Shown: piece by piece, positions 43,051 through 51,723 of the stretch | How the letters are laid out: each line of letters starts with the position of its first letter | Numbering within the stretch: position 1 is the first letter of the stretch | Assembly: GCA_039920745.1 (NCBI GenBank) | Contig: JBDSDD010000008.1 | Coordinates: 111,378-175,377, forward strand | Length of the DNA stretch: 64,000 nucleotides | Source: Scleromatobacter sp039920745 | Lineage (GTDB): Bacteria > Pseudomonadota > Gammaproteobacteria > Burkholderiales > Burkholderiaceae_C | Direction of reading: 5' to 3' | Program-made: the position numbers and the translations under genes | Notes under the pieces: generated by a model | Databases searched by the model: none | Told to the model about the DNA's origin: nothing | Seen by the model: only the letters and a program-made list of their open reading frames with translations

Positions 43051-43638
43051 ATGTCGAACGAATTCGCAAGCCAACTCGAGAAGCTCCAGCCGCAACTGCT
43101 GCGCTTCGCGCGCACCCAGCTGCGCAACGAGGCATGGGCCGAGGACGCCGTCTCCGAGACGTTGGTGGCCGCGCTGGAGAAGCCGCAGGCCTTCGCGGGC
43201 CAGTCACAGCTCAAGACCTGGCTGGTGGGCATCCTCAAGCACAAGGTCATCGACCAGCTGCGCCGCCACAAGCGCGAGGCGACGGTGCTGACCACCGACG
43301 ACAACGAAGACATGGACGACCTGTTGTTCGCCGCGAACGGTCACTGGCGTGAGGTGCCGGCCGACTGGGGCAACCCGGACGACGTGCTGCGCCAGCGCCA
43401 GTTCTTCGACGTGATGCAGACCTGCCTGGACGTCCTGCCTCCGACCCAGGCCCGCGTCTTCATGATGCGAGAGTGGTTGGAGCTGTCGTCGGACGAGGTG
43501 TGTAAGGAATTGGCCATCACCACGACCAACCTGTGGGTACTGCTGCATCGTGCCCGACTCCGGCTGCGCGATTGCCTGCAAGCCGGGTGGTTCGATGCCA
43601 ATTCTTCCAAGCCCGCTACCGCAACAGCGTCCCGATGA
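43051..43638 (+). CDS. sigma-70 family (ECF-like) RNA polymerase sigma factor
   Basis: The 195-residue protein has a region 2 (about 10-85, LRNEAWAEDAVSETLVAAL, FAGQSQLKTWLVGILKHKVIDQLRRHK) and region 4 (about 125-180, DVLPPTQARVFMMREWLELSSDEVCKEL, TTTNLWVLLHRARLRLRDCL). It directs polymerase to a small set of promoters. The stop codon overlaps the start of a zinc-finger protein gene (ATGA), the normal sigma/anti-sigma pairing. Possible targets are unknown. Confidence 0.9.
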   Translation: MSNEFASQLEKLQPQLLRFARTQLRNEAWAEDAVSETLVAALEKPQAFAGQSQLKTWLVGILKHKVIDQLRRHKREATVLTTDDNEDMDDLLFAANGHWREVPADWGNPDDVLRQRQFFDVMQTCLDVLPPTQARVFMMREWLELSSDEVCKELAITTTNLWVLLHRARLRLRDCLQAGWFDANSSKPATATASR

Positions 43639-43859
43639 GCCTTTTCTACCGCAACTGCCGCGAAGTGACCCGCCTGGTGCTCGAACGCGAGAACCGGCCG
43701 CTCACGACCGTCGAGCGTGTCGCTGTGCGTTTCCACCTGGGCATCTGCGTGATGTGCACCCGCTTCACCGGCCAGGTCAAGCTGATGAACCGCGCGATGG
43801 CGCAGTGGAAGCAGTACGCCGAGCACGACGAAGGCGGCCCGGGCGACTCCGCGCCCTGA
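43635..43859 (+). CDS. zinc-finger (zf-HC2) anti-sigma-like protein
   Basis: The 74-residue protein contains HLGICVMC (His-x3-Cys-x2-Cys, about residues 37-44), the zf-HC2 motif found in anti-sigma factors that hold ECF sigma factors inactive until a redox or metal signal. No transmembrane helix follows, so it is a soluble type. It overlaps the sigma gene by four bases and is almost certainly its partner. Confidence 0.82.
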   Translation: MSLFYRNCREVTRLVLERENRPLTTVERVAVRFHLGICVMCTRFTGQVKLMNRAMAQWKQYAEHDEGGPGDSAP

Positions 43860-43981
43860 TCCGGCTGGGAACTGGGCCTCGATCAGGCCTCTATTCGGCG
43901 CTTCGTGCGTCACGCTCCCCTCCTAGTATCGGACCGCCCCCACGTGTCGCTGGGGAAGTGGATGCGTTCGCGCGCAACGTC

Positions 43982-46879
43982 ATGTCCGATCTGTCACTGC
44001 CCCCTCTGTCCGCCACGCCGGGTCTGCGATCTGACGAGCGCGCCTCGGCCGAGCCGTCGCAGTGGGCGATGCCACCCGCCGCGAACGCAGGCAGCACGTG
44101 GCCGCTCGGCACCAGTGAACCCTGCGCGATCCTCGGGCTCAACGACAAGAGCTTCAATGCCCGCCTGGCGCACTTCGATGCGTCACTGGGTATCGCCACC
44201 GTCTTCGTGCCACCGGCGCGCGCACCGATGCCGCTGCGCTTCGGCCAGTTCCAGCGCCTGACGCTCACCGAGCCCACGATGCCGTCGAGCAACGGCGTCA
44301 ACGCCGCGCCGGGCTGGGCCGACCGGGTACCCGGCGATACCGAATTCCAGGTCCAGCTCAACGACGGCAAGTCGCACACGGGCCGCACGATCAGCAGCGT
44401 CGAAACCGAACAGGGCCTGTTCCTGTTCCCGCCGATCGGCGATGGCGGCCTCGTGCAGCGTTCGTTCTATCCACGCGGCGCCTACCGCCGTGTCGACTTC
44501 GGGCCGCGCCTGGGCGACGTGCTGGTCAGCCAGCACACGCTCTCGCCGCAGCAGTTGCAGGACGCCCTGCAGGAACAGCAGCGCATCCGCAATCTCAAGC
44601 TCGGCGAGATGCTCGTCGAGGTCGACCTGATCACGCAGCCGCAGTTGCAGCAGGCGCTGGAGCTGCAGTCGCGCACACCGATGCTGCGCCTGGGCGAGGC
44701 GTTGATCTCGTTGCGCATCCTGTCGCCGCAAGACCTTGCCACCGCGCTGCGAAGCCAGACGCGCAACCGCAACCTGCCGCTGGGCGAGCTGCTGGTCAAC
44801 CACGGCGTGATCTCGCGCGAGGAGTTGCGCGAAGCGCTGGAGATCAAGCGAGCGCAGTTGCCGGACGACGCGCCGTCGCAGTCGCAGTCGATGCTGGACC
44901 CGATGGTGTTCCAGACCACGGCGTCGCCGCCGCAGATCACCGCCGCGCTGGCCGACCTCGACAAGCAGGGCAAGCAGCGCCCCGGCGACGTGCTCCTGAC
45001 CGATCACGTCACCACGCCGGAGCAACTGCACGCCGCCATCGAGGCGCAGAGCCGCATGCCGATGGTGCGCATCGGCGAGGCGCTGATCGCACTCGGCTAC
45101 ATCACCGAGCACCAGCTGGCCGACGCGCTGACCAACCAGGGCAAGGACCGCAAGGTACCGCTGGGCGAACTGCTGGTGCGCGAAAACCTGATCACGCGCG
45201 TCAACCTGCAGACCGCGTTGGCCCGCAAAATGGGCTATCCGCAGGTGGACGTGCAGGCCTTCCCGATCGACCTCGAAGCGCTGCGCAAGCTGCCCGAGGC
45301 CGCCGCGATGCGCCTGGAGATGCTGCCGCTGGGCATGATGAACGGCAAGGTCATCGTCGCCACCGAGGATCCGTCGCGTCGCGACCGCATCGACGAGGCC
45401 GAGTTCCTGACGCAGTCCAAGGTCGTGCCGGTGCTGCCCTCGGCGTCCAACCTCGTCGACCAGATCCCGCTGCTGTACCGGCGCGCCGGTCTCGACGAGA
45501 TGTCGCTGGACTTCAGCTCGGCGCCGGCCGTCGAGAACCAGGGCACGGACTCGCTGCTGGCCGCCCTCGCGCTGCCGACCGACAGCTCGGGCAAGCCGCT
45601 CGCCGACGACAACGAGGACGCCGTCGAACAGTCCGACAGCTCGCTGGTGCGGCTGATCAACTCGATGATCGTCGAGGCCCACGCGCAAGGCGTCTCCGAC
45701 ATCCACATCGAGACGCGTCCGGGCCGCGAGAAGGTCAAGGTGCGCTTCCGCGTCGACGGCCTGCTGCGCCCGTACCTGGAGCTGCCGCACACCTATCGCC
45801 AGGCGCTCGTCGCGCGCCTGAAGATCATGTGCGACCTGGACATCTCCGAACGTCGCCGCCCGCAGGACGGCAAGATCAATTTCGCGCGCTTCGTCGCCAG
45901 CTGCCCGATCGAGCTGCGCGTGGCGATGATCCCGACGGCCAACGGCCTCGAGGACGCGGTGCTGCGTATCCTGGCCTCGTCCAAGCCGATGCCGCTGGAG
46001 GCGCTGGGCATGTCGCCGCACAACCTGGCGCACCTCAAGAAGGCCGTCGAACGCCCCTACGGCATGGTGCTGTGCGTCGGCCCGACCGGCTCCGGCAAGA
46101 CGACCACGCTGCACTCGGCGCTGAACTTCATCAACACGCCGGAACGCAAGATCTGGACGGCCGAGGATCCGGTCGAAATCACCCAGGCCGGCCTGCGCCA
46201 GGTGCAGGTCAACCCGAAGATCGACTGGACCTTCGCCAAGGCGCTGCGCGCGTTCCTGCGCGCCGACCCGGACGTGATCATGGTGGGCGAAATCCGCGAC
46301 AACGAGACGGCGCAGATCGCTGTCGAATCGTCGCTGACCGGCCACCTGGTGCTGTCGACGCTGCACACCAACAGCGCACCCGAGACGATCACCCGACTGC
46401 TCGACATGGGCATGGATCCGTTCAACTTCGCCGACGCGCTGCTCGCGGTGCTGGCCCAACGCCTGGTGCGCCGCATCTGCAGCGGCTGCAAGACCTCGAC
46501 GCCGGCCACGCAGGAGCAGGTCGACGAACTTCTCAACGATTCGCTGCACATCTGGGGCGACCACCCGAGCGCGCCGACGCGCGAAGCCACGCTGGCCGAC
46601 TGGACCAACCGCTACGCAGTGGACGGCCGCCTGCAGTTCTTCAAGGGCACCGGCTGCGCCAAGTGCGGCAACACGGGCGTGAAGGGTCGCGCGGGCGTGC
46701 ACGAGCTGCTGACGGTCAGCAAGGGCGTGCGCCACCTGATCCAGCAGGGCGCGCGCTCCGAGCAGATCCAGCACCACGCGATGGGTGAAGGCATGCGCAC
46801 GCTGCGCCAGGACGGCATCGAGAAGGTGCTGGCCGGCGTCACGACGATCGAGGAAGTGCGGGCGACGTCGAACAGCTGA
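43982..46879 (+). CDS. PilB/GspE-family ATPase with seven MshEN-type motifs
   Basis: The 965-residue protein has an unusual N-terminal half with seven motifs of the RLGEALxxxxxITxxxLxxALxxQ kind, starting near residues 176, 206, 236, 266, 333, 363 and 393; most are spaced exactly 30 residues apart. MshEN motifs bind cyclic di-GMP in MshE and some PilB/GspE proteins. The ATPase part (about 560-965) has Walker A GPTGSGKTT (about 700), GEIRD (about 762), HTNSAPETITRL and the zinc-binding CSGC...CAKC. It should power a pilus or secretion machine, but no platform, pilin or secretin gene is adjacent. ATG 43982 is preferred; the ribosome-binding site is weak. Confidence 0.9.
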   Translation: MSDLSLPPLSATPGLRSDERASAEPSQWAMPPAANAGSTWPLGTSEPCAILGLNDKSFNARLAHFDASLGIATVFVPPARAPMPLRFGQFQRLTLTEPTMPSSNGVNAAPGWADRVPGDTEFQVQLNDGKSHTGRTISSVETEQGLFLFPPIGDGGLVQRSFYPRGAYRRVDFGPRLGDVLVSQHTLSPQQLQDALQEQQRIRNLKLGEMLVEVDLITQPQLQQALELQSRTPMLRLGEALISLRILSPQDLATALRSQTRNRNLPLGELLVNHGVISREELREALEIKRAQLPDDAPSQSQSMLDPMVFQTTASPPQITAALADLDKQGKQRPGDVLLTDHVTTPEQLHAAIEAQSRMPMVRIGEALIALGYITEHQLADALTNQGKDRKVPLGELLVRENLITRVNLQTALARKMGYPQVDVQAFPIDLEALRKLPEAAAMRLEMLPLGMMNGKVIVATEDPSRRDRIDEAEFLTQSKVVPVLPSASNLVDQIPLLYRRAGLDEMSLDFSSAPAVENQGTDSLLAALALPTDSSGKPLADDNEDAVEQSDSSLVRLINSMIVEAHAQGVSDIHIETRPGREKVKVRFRVDGLLRPYLELPHTYRQALVARLKIMCDLDISERRRPQDGKINFARFVASCPIELRVAMIPTANGLEDAVLRILASSKPMPLEALGMSPHNLAHLKKAVERPYGMVLCVGPTGSGKTTTLHSALNFINTPERKIWTAEDPVEITQAGLRQVQVNPKIDWTFAKALRAFLRADPDVIMVGEIRDNETAQIAVESSLTGHLVLSTLHTNSAPETITRLLDMGMDPFNFADALLAVLAQRLVRRICSGCKTSTPATQEQVDELLNDSLHIWGDHPSAPTREATLADWTNRYAVDGRLQFFKGTGCAKCGNTGVKGRAGVHELLTVSKGVRHLIQQGARSEQIQHHAMGEGMRTLRQDGIEKVLAGVTTIEEVRATSNS

Positions 46880-46892
46880 CGTTCAAGCTCCT

Positions 46893-46929
46893 AAAAAAAA
46901 CGCCGCGCGGCTGCGAAGCCGGGCGGCGT
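46893..46929 (-). terminator. bidirectional terminator
   Basis: A hairpin (outer arms CGCCGC/GCGGCG, inner GGCT/AGCC) with AAAAAAAA at 46893-46900 on its left, giving a T-run for the minus-strand gene that ends at 46965; for the plus strand it is followed by TCTTTC. Confidence 0.75.
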
Positions 46930-46964
46930 CTTTCATGGGCGCCATCGCGCGCGAGGCGGCCAGC

Positions 46965-47672
46965 TTACTTCCACATGCCCGACGCAGCCGTCGACGGCGT
47001 CGCCGCGCTGTTCTTCGTGGGCGCCGGCGGCACGACCTTGGTGGTGATGGTGGTCGTGGTGGTAGACGTGATGGTCGAGCCCGGCGCCGCGGTCTGGGCG
47101 GCTACGGCGTTGGCGGCCGTGTTGGCGGCCTTGCCTTCGGCCGCGGCGATCGAGCCCGGCGACGCGACGTTCGGCGCCAGCGCGCCAGCATTCGCGCCGG
47201 CCTTCTGCGAGGACTCCACGGCGATGCGCTGCTCGTCTTCCTGGCAGCCGTCGACGAGGCGGTGATGTTCCTTCTGGTTCATCAGCATCGACTTCAGCGG
47301 GATCTGGATCCACACGACGGCGCCGGAGAGGTCGACCAGGCGGATCGCACCGGTGGTGGTCTCCTCGGGCACCATGACGTACGTCTTGTGGTCGAAGGTG
47401 ACCTTGAAGTTGCCGCTATGGCCCGGGATCTTCTCGACGTCGACCTTCTCCTTGAACTCGCAATCGGCGACGCCGGTGAGCACCCGGTCGGCCAGCGTCA
47501 GCTGGACCGGGTTCAGGTTGTCGTTGGTGGCGGCGACGGGCTCGGCGGAATGCTTGACAGGCTTCTTCGCGACGGCGGCCTTGGGCTTCGCGGCCGGCGT
47601 GGCGGTCTGGGCAAACGCAGCGCTGAGGGCGAGCGTGGAAAGCGCGGCAGCGGCGGTCAGGGTACGGAACAT
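46965..47672 (-). CDS. conserved exported protein of unknown function
   Basis: The product (about 235 residues from the ATG at 47672; an upstream ATG at 47726 is possible) has a signal peptide (ending ALSAAFAQ), a soluble domain with two Cys (GVADCEFKEK and LVDGCQEDEQ, likely a disulphide) and a Thr/Ala-rich low-complexity C-terminus (TITSTTTTTITTK). The stretch VWIQIPLKSMLMNQKEHHRLVDGC looks conserved. No family name is known to me. A bidirectional terminator separates it from the ATPase gene. Confidence 0.65.
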   Translation of the reverse strand: MFRTLTAAAALSTLALSAAFAQTATPAAKPKAAVAKKPVKHSAEPVAATNDNLNPVQLTLADRVLTGVADCEFKEKVDVEKIPGHSGNFKVTFDHKTYVMVPEETTTGAIRLVDLSGAVVWIQIPLKSMLMNQKEHHRLVDGCQEDEQRIAVESSQKAGANAGALAPNVASPGSIAAAEGKAANTAANAVAAQTAAPGSTITSTTTTTITTKVVPPAPTKNSAATPSTAASGMWK

Positions 47673-47789
47673 CGGGAGGAGTCTCCGGGTTTGGACGGTG
47701 CCGAATTGTCGGCGATGCGCCCCCACGTGTTACACATTCAGGTGCAACGCCTTGTTTCGACGTTGACGGATGCCAACTCCGTCACGCTT

Positions 47790-48809
47790 TCAATGGCCGA
47801 ACCACCGCACACGCGCCTCCGCCGGCAGTTGGGCGTGGCCGCCCGCCGACGTGCGGTGCGCCCGCTCGATCACGTGCCAGAAGTAGCGATAGCTGGCCCG
47901 GTCGTGCAGGTGCTCGCGGCCGTTGTGGCGATGGCGGATCGGCGCCCAGTCGGCGGCCTGGGCGGCCATGACCACCTCCACCGCCAGGTCCACCTCCGCG
48001 GCGGTCGGTGCGAACGCGTCGACGATCACGCGCACCTGGTCGGGGTGGATGCTCCACATGCGCGTGTAGCCGAACTCGCGGCATGCGCGCTCGGCGGCGC
48101 GCTGCAGCAGCCGCGTGTCCTTGAACTCGGTCACGACGCAGTGCGACGGCGTCTTGGAGTGGCCGTGGCAGGCCGCGGCGATGGCCAGCTTCGCGCGCAC
48201 CACCAGCGGGTGCGTGAACTGGCCTTCGGCGCCCATCGCCGACTGCGGGATCGCGCCGCGGTGTGCGGAGACGAAGTCCATCAGCCCGAACGAGAGCGAC
48301 TCCAGCCGCGGATGCGCGGCCAGCAGTTCGACGTCGCGCAATGCCCCGTGTGTCTCCACCAGCGCGTGCAGCGGTACCTCGCGCGCGAGCCCTGCCGCGC
48401 GTGACGCAAGGTCGATGGCGTGGACCGCGGCCTCGAAGTCGGCGGCGTCGCGCGGCTTGGGGATCATCAGGTACGCGAGCCGGTTGCCGGCGTCGCGCAG
48501 CAGCACCTCCAGCATCTTGCCGAAGGCCGGATGAGCGTGCGGCACGATGCGCGCGCCGACGCGGTCGAACTTGTTGGACGGCGATTGCACCAGTTCGGCG
48601 ATCAGGTGCGCATGCTCGACCTCGCCGCCCGCCTTCGCGCCGTCCTCGCCGTCGAGCGTGACGTCGACCACGGGGCCGAGCTCGGCCTGCAGTTCCAGGC
48701 TCTTGCGCATGCGCGCCTCGACGCCGGAGTAGTGGTCGCAGACCGGCAGCGACGTGGTGAGGTCGCCGTCCTCGAACAGGACGTCACGCGGGTGAAGGGC
48801 GGTGGTCAT
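47790..48809 (-). CDS. HpcH/HpaI-family CoA-ester lyase (citrate lyase beta-like)
   Basis: The 339-residue protein fits the CitE/malyl-CoA lyase-like group of aldol lyases: DHYSGVEARMRKSLELQAELG, DVTLDGEDGA, RVNARI-like VGARIVPH, and ALVETHGAL and GLMDFVSAHRG motifs, with Glu and Asp expected to bind Mg2+. These enzymes cleave malyl-CoA, citramalyl-CoA or similar. A gene of this kind commonly follows mdh in Burkholderiales. The exact substrate is not determined. Confidence 0.85.
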   Translation of the reverse strand: MTTALHPRDVLFEDGDLTTSLPVCDHYSGVEARMRKSLELQAELGPVVDVTLDGEDGAKAGGEVEHAHLIAELVQSPSNKFDRVGARIVPHAHPAFGKMLEVLLRDAGNRLAYLMIPKPRDAADFEAAVHAIDLASRAAGLAREVPLHALVETHGALRDVELLAAHPRLESLSFGLMDFVSAHRGAIPQSAMGAEGQFTHPLVVRAKLAIAAACHGHSKTPSHCVVTEFKDTRLLQRAAERACREFGYTRMWSIHPDQVRVIVDAFAPTAAEVDLAVEVVMAAQAADWAPIRHRHNGREHLHDRASYRYFWHVIERAHRTSAGGHAQLPAEARVRWFGH

Positions 48810-48833
48810 CTAGGGCGGGCTCCAGAAACGAGA

Positions 48834-48857
48834 AACGCGCGGACGAAGCCGCGCGTT
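48834..48857 (-). terminator. hairpin upstream of the CoA-ester lyase gene
   Basis: AACGCGCGG and CCGCGCGTT, 9-base arms with a 6-base loop, located between mdh and the lyase gene; read on the minus strand it is followed by TCTCGTTTCT. It may separate the two transcripts. Confidence 0.5.
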
Positions 48858-48970
48858 CATTGGGATGACCGGCTACGACGGCGTTCGCAGTCTACGGTCA
48901 GCAACGCAGGGTGCAAGCGACGCGGACGCGCGCTCGGCCGCTCCTTCGCTCAGGCCGCGACCCCTCGGGG

Positions 48971-48996
48971 CCTGTGCGCGGCATGCCGCGGACAGG
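48971..48996 (-). terminator. hairpin after mdh
   Basis: CCTGTGCGCGG and CCGCGGACAGG pair with one mismatch around a CATG loop, ten bases after the mdh stop codon. Confidence 0.5.
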
Positions 48997-49006
48997 GGCC
49001 GTCAGT

Positions 49007-49993
49007 TCACAGCAGGTGCGCGACGCCGGCTTGCTCGTCTTGCAGTTCCTTGAGCGTCTTGTTGATGCGCTCCTGGCTGAACTCGTCGATGGCCAAGCCT
49101 TCGACGATCTTGTACTTGCCGTTCTCGGTGATGACCGGGAAGCCGAACATCGTGTCCTTGGGAATGCCGTATTCGCCGTTCGACGGCACGCCCATCGTGA
49201 CCCACTTGCCTTGCGAGCCCAGGGCCCAGTCGTGCATGTGGTCGATGGCGGCGTTGGCAGCCGAGGCGGCCGACGAGACGCCGCGCGCCTCGATGATGGC
49301 GGCGCCACGCTTGCCGACGGTCGGCAGGAAAGTGTCGGCGTTCCAGACCTGGTCGTTGATCAGGTCCTTGACGGCCTTGCCGCCGACGGTGGCGAAGCGG
49401 TAGTCGGCGTACATCGTGGGCGAATGGTTGCCCCAGACGGTGAGCTTCTCGATGTCGGCGACCTTGGAAGAGGTCTTGGCAGCGATCTGGCTCAACGCGC
49501 GGTTGTGGTCCAGGCGCAGCATGGCGGTGAAGTTTTCGCGCGGCAGGCTCGGCGCGCTCTTCATCGCGATGTAGGCGTTGGTGTTGGCGGGGTTGCCGAC
49601 GACCAGCACCTTGACGTCGCGCGAGGCGACCTTGTCCAGTGCCTTGCCCTGGGCCGTGAAGATCTGGGCATTGGCAGCCAGCAGGTCGGCGCGCTCCATG
49701 CCGGGGCCACGCGGGCGGGCGCCGACCAGCAGCGCGTAGTCGGTGTCCTTGAATGCGGTCATCGGGTCGCCGTGGGCTTCGATGCCGGCCAGCAGCGGGA
49801 ACGCGCAGTCGTCGAGTTCCATGATCACGCCCTTGAGCGCCTTTTGCGCCTTCTCGTCGGGGATCTCCAGCAATTGCAGGATCACCGGCTGGTCCTTGCC
49901 CAGCATCTCGCCCGAGGCGATGCGGAACAGCAGGGCGTAGCCGATCTGGCCAGCGGCGCCGGTGACGGCGACGCGAACGGGGGTCTTGCTCAT
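49007..49993 (-). CDS. mdh: malate dehydrogenase
   Basis: The 328-residue protein has the NAD-binding GAAGQIGYALLFRI (about residues 12-25), VGARPRGPGMERADLL (about 91-106), VVGNPANTNAY (about 127-137) and catalytic-His motif VWGNHSPTMYAD (about 184-195), as in the LDH-like group 2 malate dehydrogenases. It oxidises malate to oxaloacetate in the TCA cycle. ATG 49993 opens the N-terminal strand MSKTPVRVAVTG. A GntR gene and operator-like palindrome lie upstream, divergent. Confidence 0.97.
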   Translation of the reverse strand: MSKTPVRVAVTGAAGQIGYALLFRIASGEMLGKDQPVILQLLEIPDEKAQKALKGVIMELDDCAFPLLAGIEAHGDPMTAFKDTDYALLVGARPRGPGMERADLLAANAQIFTAQGKALDKVASRDVKVLVVGNPANTNAYIAMKSAPSLPRENFTAMLRLDHNRALSQIAAKTSSKVADIEKLTVWGNHSPTMYADYRFATVGGKAVKDLINDQVWNADTFLPTVGKRGAAIIEARGVSSAASAANAAIDHMHDWALGSQGKWVTMGVPSNGEYGIPKDTMFGFPVITENGKYKIVEGLAIDEFSQERINKTLKELQDEQAGVAHLL

Positions 49994-50159
49994 GGGAAGT
50001 CTCCGAGACGAGATGAAAAGGACGGATGAAGGCCGGGTGCCGTCGAGGCCACCGGACCAGGAAACCGACGCGGGCGACCCGGAACGCGATCGAGCCCGCT
50101 GAGAACCCACAAGTTTACTGCGACTCCGGGGAAAAACCCGCACAGGGTCAATCATCTTA

Positions 50160-50175
50160 TGTCTTATACAAGACA
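50160..50175. promoter_or_regulatory. palindromic site between mdh and the GntR gene
   Basis: TGTCTT-ATAC-AAGACA: 6-base arms around a 4-base centre, in the 304-base mdh-GntR gap. The shape fits a HutC-type GntR operator; it could control both divergent genes. Inference from position only. Confidence 0.6.
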
Positions 50176-50297
50176 AGCCCGGTCGGATGCTCATTTCAAG
50201 GTGGACGCAGCCCACCCGGCTGTGCTGCAATCGCCGGCGGCCCGCTGTTGCGGCCCGTCCCTGCTCGCGCCTCTCTGCCAGAACACCGCCACTTCCC

Positions 50298-51032
50298 ATG
50301 ACCTCGGATCCGTCCGGCCCCGCCTTCAGCCCGCTGTACCAGCAGATCAAGCTGCTGATCACGCGCAGCCTGCAGGAAGGCGAGTGGAAGCCGGGCGAGG
50401 CGATTCCCGCCGAGACCGACCTGGCCGCGCGCTACCGCGTCAGCCAGGGCACGGTGCGCAAGGCGATCGACGAACTCGCCACCGAGAACCTGCTGGTGCG
50501 CCGCCAAGGCAAGGGCACCTTCGTCGCCACGCACGCCGAAGAGCAGATCCAGTACCGCTTCCTGCGCCTCGCCCCCGATGACGACAAGCCCAGAGGCATG
50601 GAACGCCACTTCATCGACTGCAAGCGCATCCGCGCGCCCGCACCCGTGGCGCGCGCGCTCGACCTGCGTGGCGCCGAAGGCGCGATCCTCGTGCGCCGCA
50701 CGCTGGCCCAGGACGACCGTCCGGTGGTGCTCGACGAGATCTGGCTGCCCGCGCTGATGTTCAAGGGCCTCACCGCCGAACGGTTGACCGACTACATCGG
50801 GCCCATGTACGGGCTGTTCGAGACGGAGTTCGGTGTGCGCATGATCCGCGCCGAGGAAAAGATCCGCGCGGTCGCAGCCGATGCGTCGACGGCCGGGGTG
50901 CTGGCGGTGGCGCCGGGCACGCCGCTGTTGACGGTGGAGCGCCTGTCCTTCACGTACGGCGACCGCCCGGTCGAACTGCGCCGCGGCCTGTACCGCACCG
51001 ACAGCCACTATTACCGCAACACGCTGAACTGA
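50298..51032 (+). CDS. GntR family transcriptional regulator (HutC/UTRA type)
   Basis: The 244-residue protein has an N-terminal winged HTH (about residues 12-78, PLYQQIKLLITRSLQ, IPAETDLAARYRVSQGTVRKAIDEL) and a C-terminal UTRA ligand domain (about 100-240, ILVRRTLAQDDRPVVLDEIWLP, EEKIRAVAADAS). It sits between mdh and the sdh genes, so control of TCA genes is likely but unproven. ATG 50298 chosen; the frame extends upstream without conserved sequence. Confidence 0.9.
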   Translation: MTSDPSGPAFSPLYQQIKLLITRSLQEGEWKPGEAIPAETDLAARYRVSQGTVRKAIDELATENLLVRRQGKGTFVATHAEEQIQYRFLRLAPDDDKPRGMERHFIDCKRIRAPAPVARALDLRGAEGAILVRRTLAQDDRPVVLDEIWLPALMFKGLTAERLTDYIGPMYGLFETEFGVRMIRAEEKIRAVAADASTAGVLAVAPGTPLLTVERLSFTYGDRPVELRRGLYRTDSHYYRNTLN

Positions 51033-51124
51033 AAATGACAGCGCTGCTGCCGCATTCGACAACTTCACCGCGCCGTGGCGATTGGGTGGAAAAGCGACGC
51101 TGGCGGGATTCCAATCCCGACTTC

Positions 51125-51145
51125 GGCAATGCATGTTGCATTGCC
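51125..51145. promoter_or_regulatory. perfect hairpin in the sdh leader region
   Basis: GGCAATGCA-TGT-TGCATTGCC, 9-base arms and 3-base loop, in the 243-base gap between the GntR gene and sdhC. No T-run follows; it may be a terminator of the GntR gene or an element of the sdh leader. Confidence 0.45.
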
Positions 51146-51275
51146 ATAAAATTCGCGGGTTTTACCGGCCCCTGGCGTCGCCCGACGCCGCCGGAGCCGC
51201 GGCGTGCAGGCGCCGGCAACCAGGTGGGGCGCCCTTGGCACCGCCCAGACGACATAACGACAAGGATCAACAATC

Positions 51276-51707
51276 ATGGCTGACGCGATCAAGGCGATCA
51301 AGAAACGACCCGGGGAGATGCGTCTGATCGACGCGACCCAGTACCGGCTCCCGCCGGCAGGCTGGGTGTCCATCCTGCACCGCGTCAGCGGCCTGCTGCT
51401 GATCGTGCTGATGCCCTTCGTGATCTGGATGTTCGACACCAGCCTCACGTCCGAAGTCACGTTCACCCAATTCCGCGGCGCCTTCATCGGCGGCATCGGC
51501 TTCGTGCCGGCCTTTGTCGTCAAGCTCGCGGCGCTGGTGCTGATCTGGTCGTTCCTGCAGCACTTCTGCGCCGGCGTGCGCCACCTGTACATGGACTTCA
51601 CGCACAGCGTCACCAAGGAATTCGGCCGCACGTCCGCGCTCGTCGCGATGGGCGTGGCCGGGTTCCTGACGCTCGTGTTCGCGTACAAGCTGTTCATCGG
51701 CTACTGA
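51276..51707 (+). CDS. sdhC: succinate dehydrogenase cytochrome b556 subunit
   Basis: The 143-residue membrane anchor has three hydrophobic helices (about residues 30-50, 68-90, 112-135) and the SdhC motif SILHRVSGLLL (about 28-38) plus HFCAGVRHLYMDF with a haem-ligand His. It anchors SdhAB and contributes to the quinone site. It begins the sdhCDAB block; sdhD follows 16 bases later. Confidence 0.94.
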   Translation: MADAIKAIKKRPGEMRLIDATQYRLPPAGWVSILHRVSGLLLIVLMPFVIWMFDTSLTSEVTFTQFRGAFIGGIGFVPAFVVKLAALVLIWSFLQHFCAGVRHLYMDFTHSVTKEFGRTSALVAMGVAGFLTLVFAYKLFIGY

Positions 51708-51723
51708 TCGAGGCCAGCCCCAC

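Noticed and set aside
40033..43095. 1,020-residue minus-strand open frame opposite tolA and the GGDEF-EAL gene
   Set aside because: Arg/Gln/His-rich composition, no recognisable domain, and fully antisense to genes with clear motifs; a GC-rich shadow.
44183..46777. 864-residue minus-strand open frame opposite the ATPase gene
   Set aside because: No motif and full overlap with the MshEN/ATPase reading frame; a shadow.
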